This document shows positions 28,525-38,160 of a stretch of 64,000 nucleotides of DNA, piece after piece (within the stretch, counting starts at the first letter, position 1; each line of letters starts with the position of its first letter). This DNA is from Desmonostoc muscorum LEGE 12446 (GTDB lineage: Bacteria; Cyanobacteriota; Cyanobacteriia; Cyanobacteriales; Nostocaceae): assembly GCF_015207005.2 (NCBI RefSeq), contig NZ_JADEXS020000001.1, positions 5,975,001 through 6,039,000 on the forward strand, given 5' to 3'. The notes under the pieces are model-generated. The model saw only the letters and a program-made list of their open reading frames with translations. It did not search any database and had not been told where the DNA came from. Position numbers and translations under genes: made by a program.

Positions 28525-28866
28525 TTAAGCTGCTTCTAGAGGTGCCATTGTCAAACCTGCGCGGCGCAGCTGCTGGTGATAAAGTTCCGCAGGTTCTTGG
28601 GGACCAACCCAGACGATCGCTTGACCTTCATAGTGTACCTGATTAGTCAAGTCCCAGGCGCGATCGCCACTCATTCCCGGAATATATTTCATCAAACATT
28701 CGGCCACATGCTGGAATGTATTAAAATCGTCGTTTAATACAATCACTTTGTAATTCGGATAAGTTTTACGGGTAACTTGATTAGACCGTTCAGGAGCTAC
28801 AGTTGGTGCTGTGGCCATCCCGTAAACATCTGCTGAAAGTGTCGTAACCATAGAAGAATTAGTCAA
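28525..28866 (-). CDS. clpS: ClpS adaptor of the Clp protease
   Basis: 113 residues. YKVIVLNDDFNTFQHVAECL (about 39-58) is the ClpS core: the NDD signature that touches N-degron substrates, with the family TF or TM motif. HYEGQAIVWVGPQEPAELYHQQLRRAGL completes the alpha/beta fold. ClpS delivers N-end-rule substrates to ClpC in cyanobacteria. The disordered N-terminal 35 residues that regulate delivery are present. It is upstream of DUF2103 in an operon. Confidence 0.9.
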   Translation of the reverse strand: MTNSSMVTTLSADVYGMATAPTVAPERSNQVTRKTYPNYKVIVLNDDFNTFQHVAECLMKYIPGMSGDRAWDLTNQVHYEGQAIVWVGPQEPAELYHQQLRRAGLTMAPLEAA

Positions 28867-28914
28867 TAGGATTTTACAAAACTACATTACAAGTAACTAG
28901 TTTAGTGCATTGTC

Positions 28915-29118
28915 TGGGGAGTGGGGAATGGGGAGTGGGGAATGGGGACTGGGGAATGGGGACTGGGGAATGGGGACTGGGGACTGGGGACTGGGAAGAT
29001 GAGGGAGATGAGGGAGATGAGGGAGTAGGGAATGGGTAAACTTTCAACACCCACTACCCAATCCCCAGTCCCCATTCCCCAGCCCCCAGTCCCCAGTCCC
29101 CAATCCCCACTCCCCAAT
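28915..29118. repeat. STRR heptamer array
   Basis: Tandem heptamers (GGGGAAT, GGGGACT) run from about 28915, then GAGATGAGG units, followed by complementary CCCCAGT and CCCCATT heptamers from about 29055. The two arms can fold into a long hairpin. The right arm stops about 4 bp before the stop codon of the minus-strand oxidoreductase gene. This is the short tandemly repeated repetitive sequence type known from Nostoc and Calothrix. Confidence 0.9.
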
Positions 29119-29121
29119 ACC

Positions 29122-31152
29122 CTACCGCCAATCATCCCAGTTTTGGTTAAAAATGGATGTATCAGGAAAGGCGGTGGGATTACCATTTTGTTTCAACAAG
29201 CGTTTGAGTGCTTCTAGCTGTGGTTCTGCTTTGGGTAAGTCATCGACTAATTGGTAAGGTGCGATCGCATTTTTGATGGCAAAACTAGCAACGGTTCCCG
29301 CAGCTGCGCCAGCCGACCATTCAAAGGAATGTACTCGATAAGCAGCGGCGGCAATATGACTAGTACCAATGCTTTTACCTCCTACTAGCAAATTGTCAAT
29401 TTTCTGGGGAATCATCGTCCTCAGGGCAATTTGGAAGGGATAAGCAAGACCCGCACCGCGTCTTTCACCAGCACGTTCTGTGTTACCAGGGGCTTCTGGG
29501 GGACTGTTCGTCATGCAAGGATGGAAATCTATGGCGTAGTGACCAATACCCACAGCGTCGGGGAAGATGGTAGAACGAGTCCGGCGTATTACTTTGTCTG
29601 GTGAAACTTCACCCGCAATTACAGATGTAGCTTCTAATCCTGCGAGTGCGGCTGTTAATTGCCGATACATATCTGCTGGCAGAGTTTTGCGGTAATATTC
29701 GTCATTGTAATTTCGGCGAGAAATATCAATTTCCCAAATAGTAAAGCCTCCTGGTTGTCCCCAGCTAGGGCGGCCAATGATGCGGCGTCCTTCTCGCATA
29801 TAGGGATATTTCGATAAGCCATGCGCTGTCCCCATTGGTGAATTTAGCCCTGCAACAAAGCGGTTATTAGTTCGTTGCTGCTTGACACCTTCTCCTAGTT
29901 GAGAATCTGTAGTCCCAGCCACCAGCCAGTAATAGTAAGATAGGGCGTTTTCCTCGCCGTTGCGGAGAGTTTCTGTTCGCAGTCCTCCCATCCAACCTCC
30001 TGGTTTTAACTGTCCAGTACCTTGTAACTGCTGGCGAGTATAAATTAAGTTATCCTTGGCTGTTCCGGGGCGGTAGTCGTTACCCCAAGTCCAGTTTTGC
30101 ATCGAGATATCCCCTGGTGTCGCCGCATTAAAACTTACACCACCGAATTTTGTTGGTTGCCCTTTCTTGGGACTCCAAATGCGACGGTAGGTAAAAACTA
30201 AGTCAAAATTAGCCAGTCGGCTTAATTCATAGCTGAAATATGGCGAGTATTGTAAATAAAATGGCGGCATTGCCTGGGGTTGCGGTTCCTTAGTTGCCTC
30301 CATTGCAAAGGTGTAAGTAAAGCCTTGAGGGCAATAGGGATCGTTGGTGGTGCTGGAAGCAGAAGGTTCCAGGTAGGAACGGGCATCAATGCCTAAGCGG
30401 TAGGGGACATCAGCCAGGGCGATAATTTCCCCGGTTTCACTGGCGTCTACAACGTACCATTTAGGAGCATCTCCTTTACTTGGCTTGGGGATGAAACGCA
30501 GAATAGTTTTGGTAAATCGAGACGAGTTTTCGTAGCGATAGGCGTCTTCAATAACTTGAGATAACGTAAAAGTGTTGAGGACTGGTGCGCCTTTTGCTGG
30601 TTGATGTTGGATAGCGATCGCACTATTAATTAATTTACCATCAGCAGCAATTTCCAAATCCTTAATTACCGTGTTAGGAAACCATTGCAGCTTTCCTTTG
30701 CCCTGCTTTTCGGCATCTTTGAGCATCTGATTCAAAATGCTGTGAGCATCGCGGGGAAGAAAGCAAGAGTCACTTACCCAGCAATCACCGGGATTAAGTT
30801 TACCGTATTTACGCTCAATGCGGTTTCGCAATTCTAGGTAGCCACGAGAATAGAATTGCTTCGCCCGTTGGGTTGGGCGTTCATCTAACGCAGATGTCCC
30901 TTGAGCAGAAATTTGTCCTCCCAGCCAGTCGGTAATTTCCGTCACACAAACCGTTCGTCCTGCGAGTAAGCCCTCGTAAGCGGTGGCGACGCCAGATAGT
31001 CCACCACCCACAACTAAAATTTCGCAATTGACACTTTTATCTGGGGTTCTCGGTGGTGTAGCCTTTGCCCCATCAAGTGCAACTAAGCTAAATATTAAAT
31101 TGAGACCGAACAGCGATGTCAAACTATAAGCTACTTTGTGTCTACACTTCAT
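29122..31152 (-). CDS. Secreted FAD-dependent oxidoreductase
   Basis: 676 residues with an N-terminal signal peptide (hydrophobic to about residue 30, KATPPRTP after it). The FAD-binding Rossmann motif is EILVVGGGLSGVATAYEGL (residues 44-62), followed by the acidic and FAD-contact stretch CVTEITDWLGGQ. The C-terminal half has LLVGGKSIGTSHIAAAAYRV, the second FAD contact. This is the PF12831-type FAD_oxidored fold, related to fumarate-reductase-like and xanthan-lyase-like enzymes; substrate unknown. Export of a flavoenzyme is notable and suggests the Tat or Sec route; no twin arginine is visible. Confidence 0.8.
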   Translation of the reverse strand: MKCRHKVAYSLTSLFGLNLIFSLVALDGAKATPPRTPDKSVNCEILVVGGGLSGVATAYEGLLAGRTVCVTEITDWLGGQISAQGTSALDERPTQRAKQFYSRGYLELRNRIERKYGKLNPGDCWVSDSCFLPRDAHSILNQMLKDAEKQGKGKLQWFPNTVIKDLEIAADGKLINSAIAIQHQPAKGAPVLNTFTLSQVIEDAYRYENSSRFTKTILRFIPKPSKGDAPKWYVVDASETGEIIALADVPYRLGIDARSYLEPSASSTTNDPYCPQGFTYTFAMEATKEPQPQAMPPFYLQYSPYFSYELSRLANFDLVFTYRRIWSPKKGQPTKFGGVSFNAATPGDISMQNWTWGNDYRPGTAKDNLIYTRQQLQGTGQLKPGGWMGGLRTETLRNGEENALSYYYWLVAGTTDSQLGEGVKQQRTNNRFVAGLNSPMGTAHGLSKYPYMREGRRIIGRPSWGQPGGFTIWEIDISRRNYNDEYYRKTLPADMYRQLTAALAGLEATSVIAGEVSPDKVIRRTRSTIFPDAVGIGHYAIDFHPCMTNSPPEAPGNTERAGERRGAGLAYPFQIALRTMIPQKIDNLLVGGKSIGTSHIAAAAYRVHSFEWSAGAAAGTVASFAIKNAIAPYQLVDDLPKAEPQLEALKRLLKQNGNPTAFPDTSIFNQNWDDWR

Positions 31153-31229
31153 CGTTAATTAGTCCCTTCAAATCCTCTATCACCTTGTAGACGGTAGCAT
31201 CGAAGAAATGACGATCACAAGTCTATTTA

Positions 31230-31374
31230 ATAGGGCATGGGGCATTGGGCATGGAGCATTGGAAGAGGCAGAGGGGCAGAGGGGAAAGAACAAGGCACAT
31301 TGAACTCTCCTCTGCTCCCCTGCTCCCTCACTCCCTCATCTCCCTCATCTCCCCCACTCCCCACTCCCCACTCA
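31230..31374. repeat. STRR-type array
   Basis: The left part has GGGGCATTGGGCATGGAGCATTGG-like units; the right part has CTCCCTCATCTCC and CCCCACTCCCCACT heptamer units. It ends at the stop codon of the next minus-strand gene (stop at 31375-31377). Confidence 0.8.
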
Positions 31375-32610
31375 CTAAAAAATTGGGCCACGCACCCCGC
31401 TAACACCAGAGACTTTCCCAGACTTAGTATTGGCTGCACAACCTACGTAGTAGCCACCGGCAAAAGTTAAGCCTGTGTCAGTTTGCAAAAAGAAAGCACG
31501 ATAGAGAACATCTAACTCTTGTTCTTGGATAGCGCCGGAATCATCAATAAAGGGTAGTCTTGCTTTTTGGTGTTCAACCTGACGCTGGACTACGGCAAGG
31601 GTCTGACTCGCACGAAGTTCACGCACTAAATTGATCCATTTTTGCGCTCTTTGATAAGACCCAACTTTAACACCTCTGGAACCATAAGATTGATCTGGTG
31701 TTAAAACTTTGATCACAGACTTTTGACGTTCAGGAATTTCTTCGGTTACTTCAGACAACAATTTCATTTCTGGAATAATTGTTTGAGCAATTTCAAGATT
31801 TAATCCTGCCTGTTCCCATATACTAGTGTTGCTAAAAATCGAAGCTAATCCTAATTTAGACATTAATATATCAGGATGAGGCTCTATCTCTATTCGACCT
31901 TCTACCCAAGATTGCAAAAGTAACTCTAGATTACCTTTTAAGGGTGACTCTGGTTCGGCTTCTATTTTCCAAGGGTCAAAGTAGCGGTGAACATGAAGTT
32001 TATCTTGCTGAAAAAATTCGGGCTTTAATTCACCCAATAGATGCACTTGATCGGGGTTACCAGACATTTCCTGCACAAAAAAGCGGGCATCGTAATAATC
32101 TAAATCTTTTTGAGTCAAGAGAAAATGAATATTGTCACAGATGTGGGTACGATACTGCTGAGCTAGGGTCGATTCACAACCCCATACTTTCTGAAAAACA
32201 GTAATAATTCCCAAGCCGCTGGGATTATGTTCGATTTCAAATATTTGGGGTGTCCCTGCTACGGATGTAAAATCAACACGCATCAAACGCGGAGTTTTTG
32301 CAGCACCTATTTGGTTTAACTGACTTTGGAGAGGCGTTTGATTAAAAGGTGGCCATCTTTGCAAACCTAACTCCCAGGCTTTTGGCAAACTATCAATAAA
32401 GTTTTGCAGAAAAGTTGTGAGGATGTCAATTTCACTATGAAGATACAAAGGTTTGATGCCAATGTCGAAAGAACAGTTGCAATCATCTTTGTATTTTTGG
32501 ATCGGTTGAAATTTGGCGATCGCTTCCTGTTCATTCGTCAACAAAGATGCTGTCTGCAATTCGAGCAAGTCCAGGGGACTAGTGGAAGTATATTTTTTAT
32601 TTGCTGTCAT
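31375..32610 (-). CDS. Unknown soluble protein, possibly ATP-grasp-like
   Basis: 411 residues without signal or membrane helix. MRVDFTSVAGTPQIFEIEHNPSG is reminiscent of a permuted ATP-grasp enzyme, as is the later SVIKVLTPDQSYGSRGVKVGS with a Lys and a Gly-rich loop. FLQTDTGLTFAGGYYVG near the end is also similar to that group. I would treat the ATP-grasp call as weak. The last residues (SGKVSGVSGVRGPIF) lead straight into the STRR array, so the array may have altered the C-terminus. Confidence 0.6.
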   Translation of the reverse strand: MTANKKYTSTSPLDLLELQTASLLTNEQEAIAKFQPIQKYKDDCNCSFDIGIKPLYLHSEIDILTTFLQNFIDSLPKAWELGLQRWPPFNQTPLQSQLNQIGAAKTPRLMRVDFTSVAGTPQIFEIEHNPSGLGIITVFQKVWGCESTLAQQYRTHICDNIHFLLTQKDLDYYDARFFVQEMSGNPDQVHLLGELKPEFFQQDKLHVHRYFDPWKIEAEPESPLKGNLELLLQSWVEGRIEIEPHPDILMSKLGLASIFSNTSIWEQAGLNLEIAQTIIPEMKLLSEVTEEIPERQKSVIKVLTPDQSYGSRGVKVGSYQRAQKWINLVRELRASQTLAVVQRQVEHQKARLPFIDDSGAIQEQELDVLYRAFFLQTDTGLTFAGGYYVGCAANTKSGKVSGVSGVRGPIF

Positions 32611-32910
32611 TTATACCTGGTTCTTAAATACATCGTTAACCTGAGTGTAAATGGATTTAAGTATTTTTTTCAATTTATTGTGGTACTAAAAGTTGGAAAT
32701 GCAAGACTTTTAAGCCTTATACACCTAATTTACTTGCAATTTTTGGTGCGGTGATAGCCTGAAAATATCAAGATTTTTGTGAAATGGTATTACACGGGGA
32801 CGCAAAGAGATTTTACAGCAATTTTCAGGTAAATAGACCACGTTGTAGGGGCGCTAAGCTTGGCGCCCCTACCGGGGATTGTGGTTCAAATAGATGAAAA
32901 AAGCTGTAAG
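32611..32910. other. Intergenic holding one complete 97-bp element
   Basis: A 300-bp gap between two minus-strand genes. The 97-bp palindromic element (32813-32909) fills its right part. GTGAAATGGTAT at 32779-32790 matches a terminal arm of the element family seen at 63167-63270. No gene. Confidence 0.6.
32813..32909. mobile_element. 97-bp palindromic MITE-like element, copy A
   Basis: It starts TTACAGC and ends GCTGTAA; the arms TTTCAGGTAAATAGACCAC and GTGGTTCAAATAGATGAAA are imperfect complements, and the core GTAGGGGCGCTAAG...GCGCCCCTAC (32845-32872) is a palindrome. A copy of exactly the same length lies at 63071-63167. It ends 1 bp from the stop codon of the PstS/DUF4912 gene. Confidence 0.8.
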
Positions 32911-35900
32911 TTAGATTTCGGAAGTTTCTTGGGAGAACTTCTTATGAATAGTTTTTGCGGATTCTCCATCAGGAGCTACTGTTATGAGATAGTCCATTAA
33001 ACCATCTGAAAAGGGAAGACGTAAGTGGAAGGTACCATCGGGTTTGATTTTGATGGTGTTACCACCAATGGCTACAGTTGTATTTGGTTCGGTTGCTCCG
33101 TGAATAATCAACTCAGCATCTGCAACAAACCAAAAATCTCCCTCAGGACGACTGAAGACACGAATATTAGCTGAACGTGCTATGGTTAACCAGCGATCGC
33201 CTTCTGCAAGATAACCAATTTCAGCCATGTAATCACGATCGCTCACAGGAATTGCCACAAAGCGATCGGTTGTTACTTCTTCACATTCGTACTGCTGTAC
33301 AAGTTGGGGAGTTTGATAACTCAGGTCAATGCCAGTCACATCATAAACCCGCACTGCCAATTGAGAACCACCTTGTTGTCGCAGCGCTTGTTTTTGAGTT
33401 GGAGAAATACACCACCAGACATAAGCCCACTTGGGGGTGCGGGGTGTCAAAATAATAGTGCTTTCTTGTTCTGCATCAGATGTTTGGTTCACCACAGGTA
33501 AATCTTCCGCCGTGGGATCTGGCTCAACAGGACTGAAGACACGTACAATTGCTGAACGCGCTATGGAGAACCAGCGATCGCCTTCAGCAATATAGCCAAT
33601 TTCAGCTATGTAGTCGCGATCGTTTGTGGGAATATCCAGGCTTTTGCTGAGTAGTTCTTCGCTTTCATACTGCTCTATAAGCCGGGGAGTTTGATAACTC
33701 AAGTCAATACCAGTTGCATCATACAGCCGCACTAGCAATTGAGAAACGCCTTGTTGTCGCAGCGCTGATTTTTGGCTTTCGGAAATCTCCCAAGAGACAT
33801 CAGCCGATGTATAAGTGCGTGGTGTCAGCACAATAGTACTTGCTTCTTCTACATCAGCTGTTTGATTCACCATAGGTAAATCTTCGATGATGGGATCTGG
33901 CTCAACAGGACTGAAGACATGTACAATTGCTGAACGCGCTATGGGAAACCAGCGATCGCCTTCTGGAAGATAACCAATTTCAGCTATGTAGTCGCGATCG
34001 GTTGCGGGAATATCCACGTTCTTGCTGAGTAGTTCTTCACTTTCGTACTGCTCTACAAGCCGGGGAGTTTGATAACTCAAGTCAATGCCAGTTGCATCAT
34101 ACAACCGCACTAGCAATTGAGAAACGCCTTGTTGTCGCAGCGCTGATTTTCGGCTTTCGGAAATTTCCCAAGAGACATCAGCCGATCTATGACTGCGCTG
34201 TGTCAGCACAATAGTGCTTTCTGCTTCTGCATCAGCTGTTTGATTCACCACAGGTAAATCTTCGACAATGGGATCTGGCTCAACAGGACTGAAGACACGT
34301 ACAATTGCTGAGTGGGCTATGGGGAACCAGCGATCGCCTTCGGCAAGGTAACCAATTTCAGCTATGTAGTCGCGATCGCCTGCGGGAATATCCAGGCTCT
34401 TGCTGAGTAATTCTTCACTTTCGTACTGCTCTACAAGTTGAGGAATTTGATAACTCAAGTCAATACCAGTCACGTCATACAGCCGCACTAGCAATTGAGA
34501 AACACCTTGTTGTCGCAGTGCTGATTTTTGGCTAGAGGAAATTTCCCAAGAGACATCAGCCGATCTATGACTGCGCTGTGTCAGCACAATGGTGCTTTCT
34601 GGTTGTGCATCGACTAAACCATTAGCTGTTTCGGCTGCTATCGGTGCATTGTCAACCGTACTAGCCCAGGCTCCAATTCCTGCCCCGGCTGCCAGAGCAG
34701 CAGCAGCAGCAAAGTCTGGCGATTCTTCCTCTAGCAACTCTACAGGGGGTTCCGCTGCATCTGCTACCACATTGAAGGCATCTTCTGGCAATTCTGACAG
34801 TGGGCTGGTTTCCTCAGATAAAGGCAGTTCATCTGTTACCACCTCGCCGGACTCTGATAAGGGTGGATCTTCAGTTGAGGTGATACTTTCTAGCCACTCC
34901 AATTCTGCCTTGAGTTCTTCTTGGATGGCATCTTCGCTAACTTCTGTGTCCCAATATTCAAAATCAGAAGTTCCTTTTGGCACATCTGTTAGTTCCGGCA
35001 GTGGGTTTGTTTCTTCAGATAAAGGTAGTTCCACATCAGATATTTCTTCTGGAATATTACCCAGTTGAGGATATGGAGTATTTACAACAGCAGCTGGGGC
35101 TTCTATATCCCATGCAACTTCGCCGGATTCATGATGAGATATTTCAGTATTATTACTATCTTCAATCGTATCTTCTTTTGTTTCTGTTTCTTTGTCGCCA
35201 AAGCTAGACCAAGTAGCTGTTCCGATTCCGGTTGCTAGAGCAGCACCACCCATTAAAGCTGCGGCTCCTAAATTGTTATTCTCTGATAGAGCTACGCTGG
35301 GGGTTGTGCCATTACTTGTCTGTTGTAGACTAGTCTCTTCTATAAGGTCAGATGATGTTTGACCATAAATTTGAAAAGGAGTGCGATCGGGGGTTTCTTC
35401 TTCCAACTCAAGGGTAGTGCTAGGATTGACCGCAGTTTCCACACCATCTGTGCTGGGTGGATAAGGATTTGGTTGTAGTGAGTTGTCTGTTTTTTCAGGT
35501 ACGGATGGCCGTCTGCCAAAAACCCACCAGAGTAAGCCTCCTGCTACAGTGGTAACGAACAAAGGTAAGAGCAGCCAAAATGGTGTTTCCCTATTGACAA
35601 TTGGAGCTTTTTCTGATTCTTCTGCGGGAGCCACAAATGGCTTTTGCTCAAATACAGAAGTAGTTGCATCGGGGGAAGTTGTAGCAGTGGGTGTGGTTTC
35701 TGTACTGGGGGAACTTGTGGCAGCAGGTTGTGATACGCTGGCTGCGATCGCAAGAGCTTCAGCAGTTCTAGCTTGTTCTATGGCTTCTTGTCCTGGTGCT
35801 GCAAGGGTAAAGCCGAGAAAACTTGCTGTACCTAAGCTGGGATTTTTTTTGTAGATGTAAACTAATGGTTGCGAGAAGGGATATTTGGCATCATCTGGCA

Positions 35901-36642
35901 AAGTTTGATGTAATTGCAGAACTCGTACACCTTCTAACTTCGATATTTGATTAGCTAGCACATAGCTAATGCCGTCATTGCCCAGTTGTTTGACGATTTC
36001 GGCGGTGTTGTCGTCCGTTAGTTGAGTAGCATTTGATCCTGTAGCAAATTTAGCAGCTTTAAAGGCTGGGTAATCACGAAAAGTATCACGAGTATCACTT
36101 GTCTCGGGGCGATCGATTACTCGAATCTTCGCGTCAGGGCCGCCCAGTTGTGACCAATTTGTAATTTGTCCCCGGAAAATGCGGGCGAACTGCCTACTAG
36201 TTAAACTTTGCTTGAAAGGATTCTCAGCACCAACCACGATCGCAATTTTTTCACGGCGCAAGCGGACTTGTTCTAGTCCTAGTGCTTTTTCTGCTGGCGT
36301 TAAACCACGACCAATTGCTGCTATGTCGATTTTGCCATCTAGCAAATCTTTCAGTGCCGTATCAGTGCCACTGGCAGCAATTTCAACCTTTGTGCCCGAA
36401 AACTGTTTTTCAAAATTATCTTTCAGACTTTGGTTAATTGCAGCTAAGCTACTTGAACCATCAATTCGCACTGTTGTTCCATTTTCCACTGTTTGCGGCA
36501 GTGGGAAAGATGGAGTTTCTGGTGCGGATTGTGCCAGTATGGGTGCTGAAACTACCAGAGTTGCTGCCATTGGGGTCGTAGCTAAAGCAACCCATAATAC
36601 CAGCTTGACTATTGAAGTATCTTTTTTTTCTTGTTGCCACAT
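32911..36642 (-). CDS. PstS-like substrate-binding protein with membrane helix and four DUF4912 repeats
   Basis: 1243 residues. A signal peptide (to about residue 37) is followed by a phosphate-binding-protein-like domain: TVRIDGSSSLAAINQSLKDN, ASGTDTALKDLLDGKIDIAAIGR and the GQITNWSQLGG stretch are typical of PstS. A Pro/Ser/Thr linker leads to a membrane helix (FWLLLPLFVTTVAGGLLWWV, near 352-372) and then an acidic low-complexity region. The last half has four 126-residue repeats (378 bp each; ILVLT-type start, ADVSWEIS, LLVRLYDVTGIDLSYQ, RDYIAEIGYLAEGDRWF), the DUF4912 pattern. The first three are nearly identical; the fourth has diverged. It may sense an extracellular ligand at the cell surface, which is inference. 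Confidence 0.85.
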   Translation of the reverse strand: MWQQEKKDTSIVKLVLWVALATTPMAATLVVSAPILAQSAPETPSFPLPQTVENGTTVRIDGSSSLAAINQSLKDNFEKQFSGTKVEIAASGTDTALKDLLDGKIDIAAIGRGLTPAEKALGLEQVRLRREKIAIVVGAENPFKQSLTSRQFARIFRGQITNWSQLGGPDAKIRVIDRPETSDTRDTFRDYPAFKAAKFATGSNATQLTDDNTAEIVKQLGNDGISYVLANQISKLEGVRVLQLHQTLPDDAKYPFSQPLVYIYKKNPSLGTASFLGFTLAAPGQEAIEQARTAEALAIAASVSQPAATSSPSTETTPTATTSPDATTSVFEQKPFVAPAEESEKAPIVNRETPFWLLLPLFVTTVAGGLLWWVFGRRPSVPEKTDNSLQPNPYPPSTDGVETAVNPSTTLELEEETPDRTPFQIYGQTSSDLIEETSLQQTSNGTTPSVALSENNNLGAAALMGGAALATGIGTATWSSFGDKETETKEDTIEDSNNTEISHHESGEVAWDIEAPAAVVNTPYPQLGNIPEEISDVELPLSEETNPLPELTDVPKGTSDFEYWDTEVSEDAIQEELKAELEWLESITSTEDPPLSESGEVVTDELPLSEETSPLSELPEDAFNVVADAAEPPVELLEEESPDFAAAAALAAGAGIGAWASTVDNAPIAAETANGLVDAQPESTIVLTQRSHRSADVSWEISSSQKSALRQQGVSQLLVRLYDVTGIDLSYQIPQLVEQYESEELLSKSLDIPAGDRDYIAEIGYLAEGDRWFPIAHSAIVRVFSPVEPDPIVEDLPVVNQTADAEAESTIVLTQRSHRSADVSWEISESRKSALRQQGVSQLLVRLYDATGIDLSYQTPRLVEQYESEELLSKNVDIPATDRDYIAEIGYLPEGDRWFPIARSAIVHVFSPVEPDPIIEDLPMVNQTADVEEASTIVLTPRTYTSADVSWEISESQKSALRQQGVSQLLVRLYDATGIDLSYQTPRLIEQYESEELLSKSLDIPTNDRDYIAEIGYIAEGDRWFSIARSAIVRVFSPVEPDPTAEDLPVVNQTSDAEQESTIILTPRTPKWAYVWWCISPTQKQALRQQGGSQLAVRVYDVTGIDLSYQTPQLVQQYECEEVTTDRFVAIPVSDRDYMAEIGYLAEGDRWLTIARSANIRVFSRPEGDFWFVADAELIIHGATEPNTTVAIGGNTIKIKPDGTFHLRLPFSDGLMDYLITVAPDGESAKTIHKKFSQETSEI
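33480..34615 (-). repeat. 378-bp tandem repeats inside the PstS/DUF4912 gene
   Basis: CTCAACAGGACTGAAGAC occurs at 33523, 33901 and 34279, exactly 378 bp apart each time. Three units are almost identical at the nucleotide level and a fourth, older unit lies at 33130-33470. The near identity implies recent expansion or gene conversion. Confidence 0.9.
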
Positions 36643-37044
36643 AATGCCCGTTATTAAAGTAAAAAATACAAACCCTACCAGTCCATAATCGCTATCTTTT
36701 TCACGATTATGGAGGAGACGCGCTAATTATACATCTGAGTTATCTTTAGTTCTAATTACTCCAACGTACTTGCATTGATTTATACTTTCATGAAGCTTGT
36801 GTAGCATGATAATTTATACTGTAACTGCAAGAGTCTGTTTACTATAAATTTTTCCAATTTATATTGCAAGTTATACCAACTTGGTAGCTTATGGTGACAG
36901 TTATGAATTATTGAATTACTAAAACTGGTAAAGTGTAGCAAATTCAATATTATTTAACAATTAGTAGGGGCGCACAGCTGTGCGCCCCTACTATGTTCAT
37001 CTGTGCTTAATTATTTTTTCTGTACGTTACCTGTGGGAGAACCG
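36643..37044. other. Intergenic with one palindromic repeat
   Basis: A 402-bp AT-rich gap between two minus-strand genes. It contains a perfect palindrome at 36964-36991 (GTAGGGGCGCACAG with CTGTGCGCCCCTAC) and no supported gene. The promoter of the PstS/DUF4912 gene must lie at its left end. Confidence 0.6.
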
Positions 37045-38157
37045 CTATATATTTTTGAGATAACAATGGCAATCTGGTTTATCAATTAGTGATTCCACCA
37101 AAGCATTTAGCGCAGTTGCAGCTAAAGCGCCGCCTCCCAAAGTTCCTTCAACTGTAATAAAAGGTATTCGTTGTTGCATCAGTTGTCGCTTAGCGGCGGG
37201 AGCGTGGCTAAAGCCGATGGGCATAGCGATTACAAGTGCAGGCTGAATTTTTTGATTGGCCATCGCCACGGAAACTTCTAGCAGCACCGAGGGTGCATAA
37301 CCAACTACCAGCACGCAACCTGGAGTTACTTGTTGCAATTTTTCTCGCCATTCTTGCTGCTGCCAAAAGGCAAGTTCTGCCTCTGTGGCAGTAGTAATAT
37401 GAGGATTATCAATCAGAGTTTCAATGCTACATCCCAAGTGAAATAATCGAGTTTGATCCAAAGCAGCAGCAACAGTTTGGGTATCGACAACAATTTGACA
37501 GCGGTCAGATAAAGCTTTTCGACTAGCTGCGATGGCATCTCGACTCAATTTAATAAAGGATACCAAACTCACGTCGCCACAAGCCAAAACCAACTGAGAA
37601 ATTAAGTGTTGTTCAATTTCCGAACGATGAGATAAATCAGGTAATAAGCGTTGTAGCGATTCCGAAAAAGCCTCCGAGTGTGTATGAATTTCGGCATCCA
37701 AACCACTCCACAATTTTTCCAGTCCCCCCAATCCGGCTTGGGTTTCCACATCGAGTAACTTGAGTTGTGCTAAGACTTCCGCCTGTATAATTTGACAATG
37801 GCGATCGCGTCCTAATAATCCTTCTAATGCTGATGCAGTTTGGCGCAGTTGGGAAATTTGTTGCATCACCGCGCAATATTGCTGCTGGAGTTGCACCATC
37901 AGGTTTTGATTTGTATCCGCCTCTGGTTCCACCTCCAAAATGTGGCGGATATGATTTAGCTGAAACCCTTGCTGCTTGAGTGCGACAATCCTTTGTAAGC
38001 GCAGGACATCTTTTTGGGTGTAGAGACGATAATTACTTGGCGATCGTACTGGTTGCGGTAGCAGTCCCAATTGATGGTAATGGCGCACCATCCGCGGAGT
38101 CAAACCGCCACCCACTGCTTCGGTAAGTTCTTTAATGGTTAAGCAACCAGCGTTCAT
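37045..38157 (-). CDS. coaR: CoaR, cobalt-sensing MerR-type activator fused to a precorrin isomerase-like domain
   Basis: 370 residues. The N-terminal MerR helix-turn-helix (LTIKELTEAVGGGLTPRMVRHYHQLGLLP) runs to about residue 75, then a coiled-coil linker, then from about 175 a CbiC/CobH (precorrin-8X methylmutase) domain with LVVGYAPSVLLEV and IAMPIGFSHAPAAKRQL. The protein ends with CHC (residues 363-365), the Cys-His-Cys motif known to be needed for cobalt sensing in Synechocystis CoaR. CoaR activates coaT transcription when cobalt rises. The gene starts 3 bp after the stop of the TOPRIM-like gene on the same strand, so it is probably co-transcribed with that pair, unlike the directly divergent coaR-coaT layout of Synechocystis. 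Confidence 0.92.
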   Translation of the reverse strand: MNAGCLTIKELTEAVGGGLTPRMVRHYHQLGLLPQPVRSPSNYRLYTQKDVLRLQRIVALKQQGFQLNHIRHILEVEPEADTNQNLMVQLQQQYCAVMQQISQLRQTASALEGLLGRDRHCQIIQAEVLAQLKLLDVETQAGLGGLEKLWSGLDAEIHTHSEAFSESLQRLLPDLSHRSEIEQHLISQLVLACGDVSLVSFIKLSRDAIAASRKALSDRCQIVVDTQTVAAALDQTRLFHLGCSIETLIDNPHITTATEAELAFWQQQEWREKLQQVTPGCVLVVGYAPSVLLEVSVAMANQKIQPALVIAMPIGFSHAPAAKRQLMQQRIPFITVEGTLGGGALAATALNALVESLIDKPDCHCYLKNI

Positions 38158-38160
38158 GAT

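Noticed and set aside
28915..29118. CRISPR-like regular repeats
   Set aside because: The units are 7 bp with no spacers; this is a STRR array. The same applies to the other G/C-rich arrays.
33480..34615. Regular 378-bp repeats considered as a non-coding array
   Set aside because: The repeats are in frame within one open gene and encode DUF4912 domains.
34589..36688. Several plus-strand frames over the PstS/DUF4912 gene
   Set aside because: They are antisense shadows created by the low-complexity and signal-peptide regions of the minus-strand gene.
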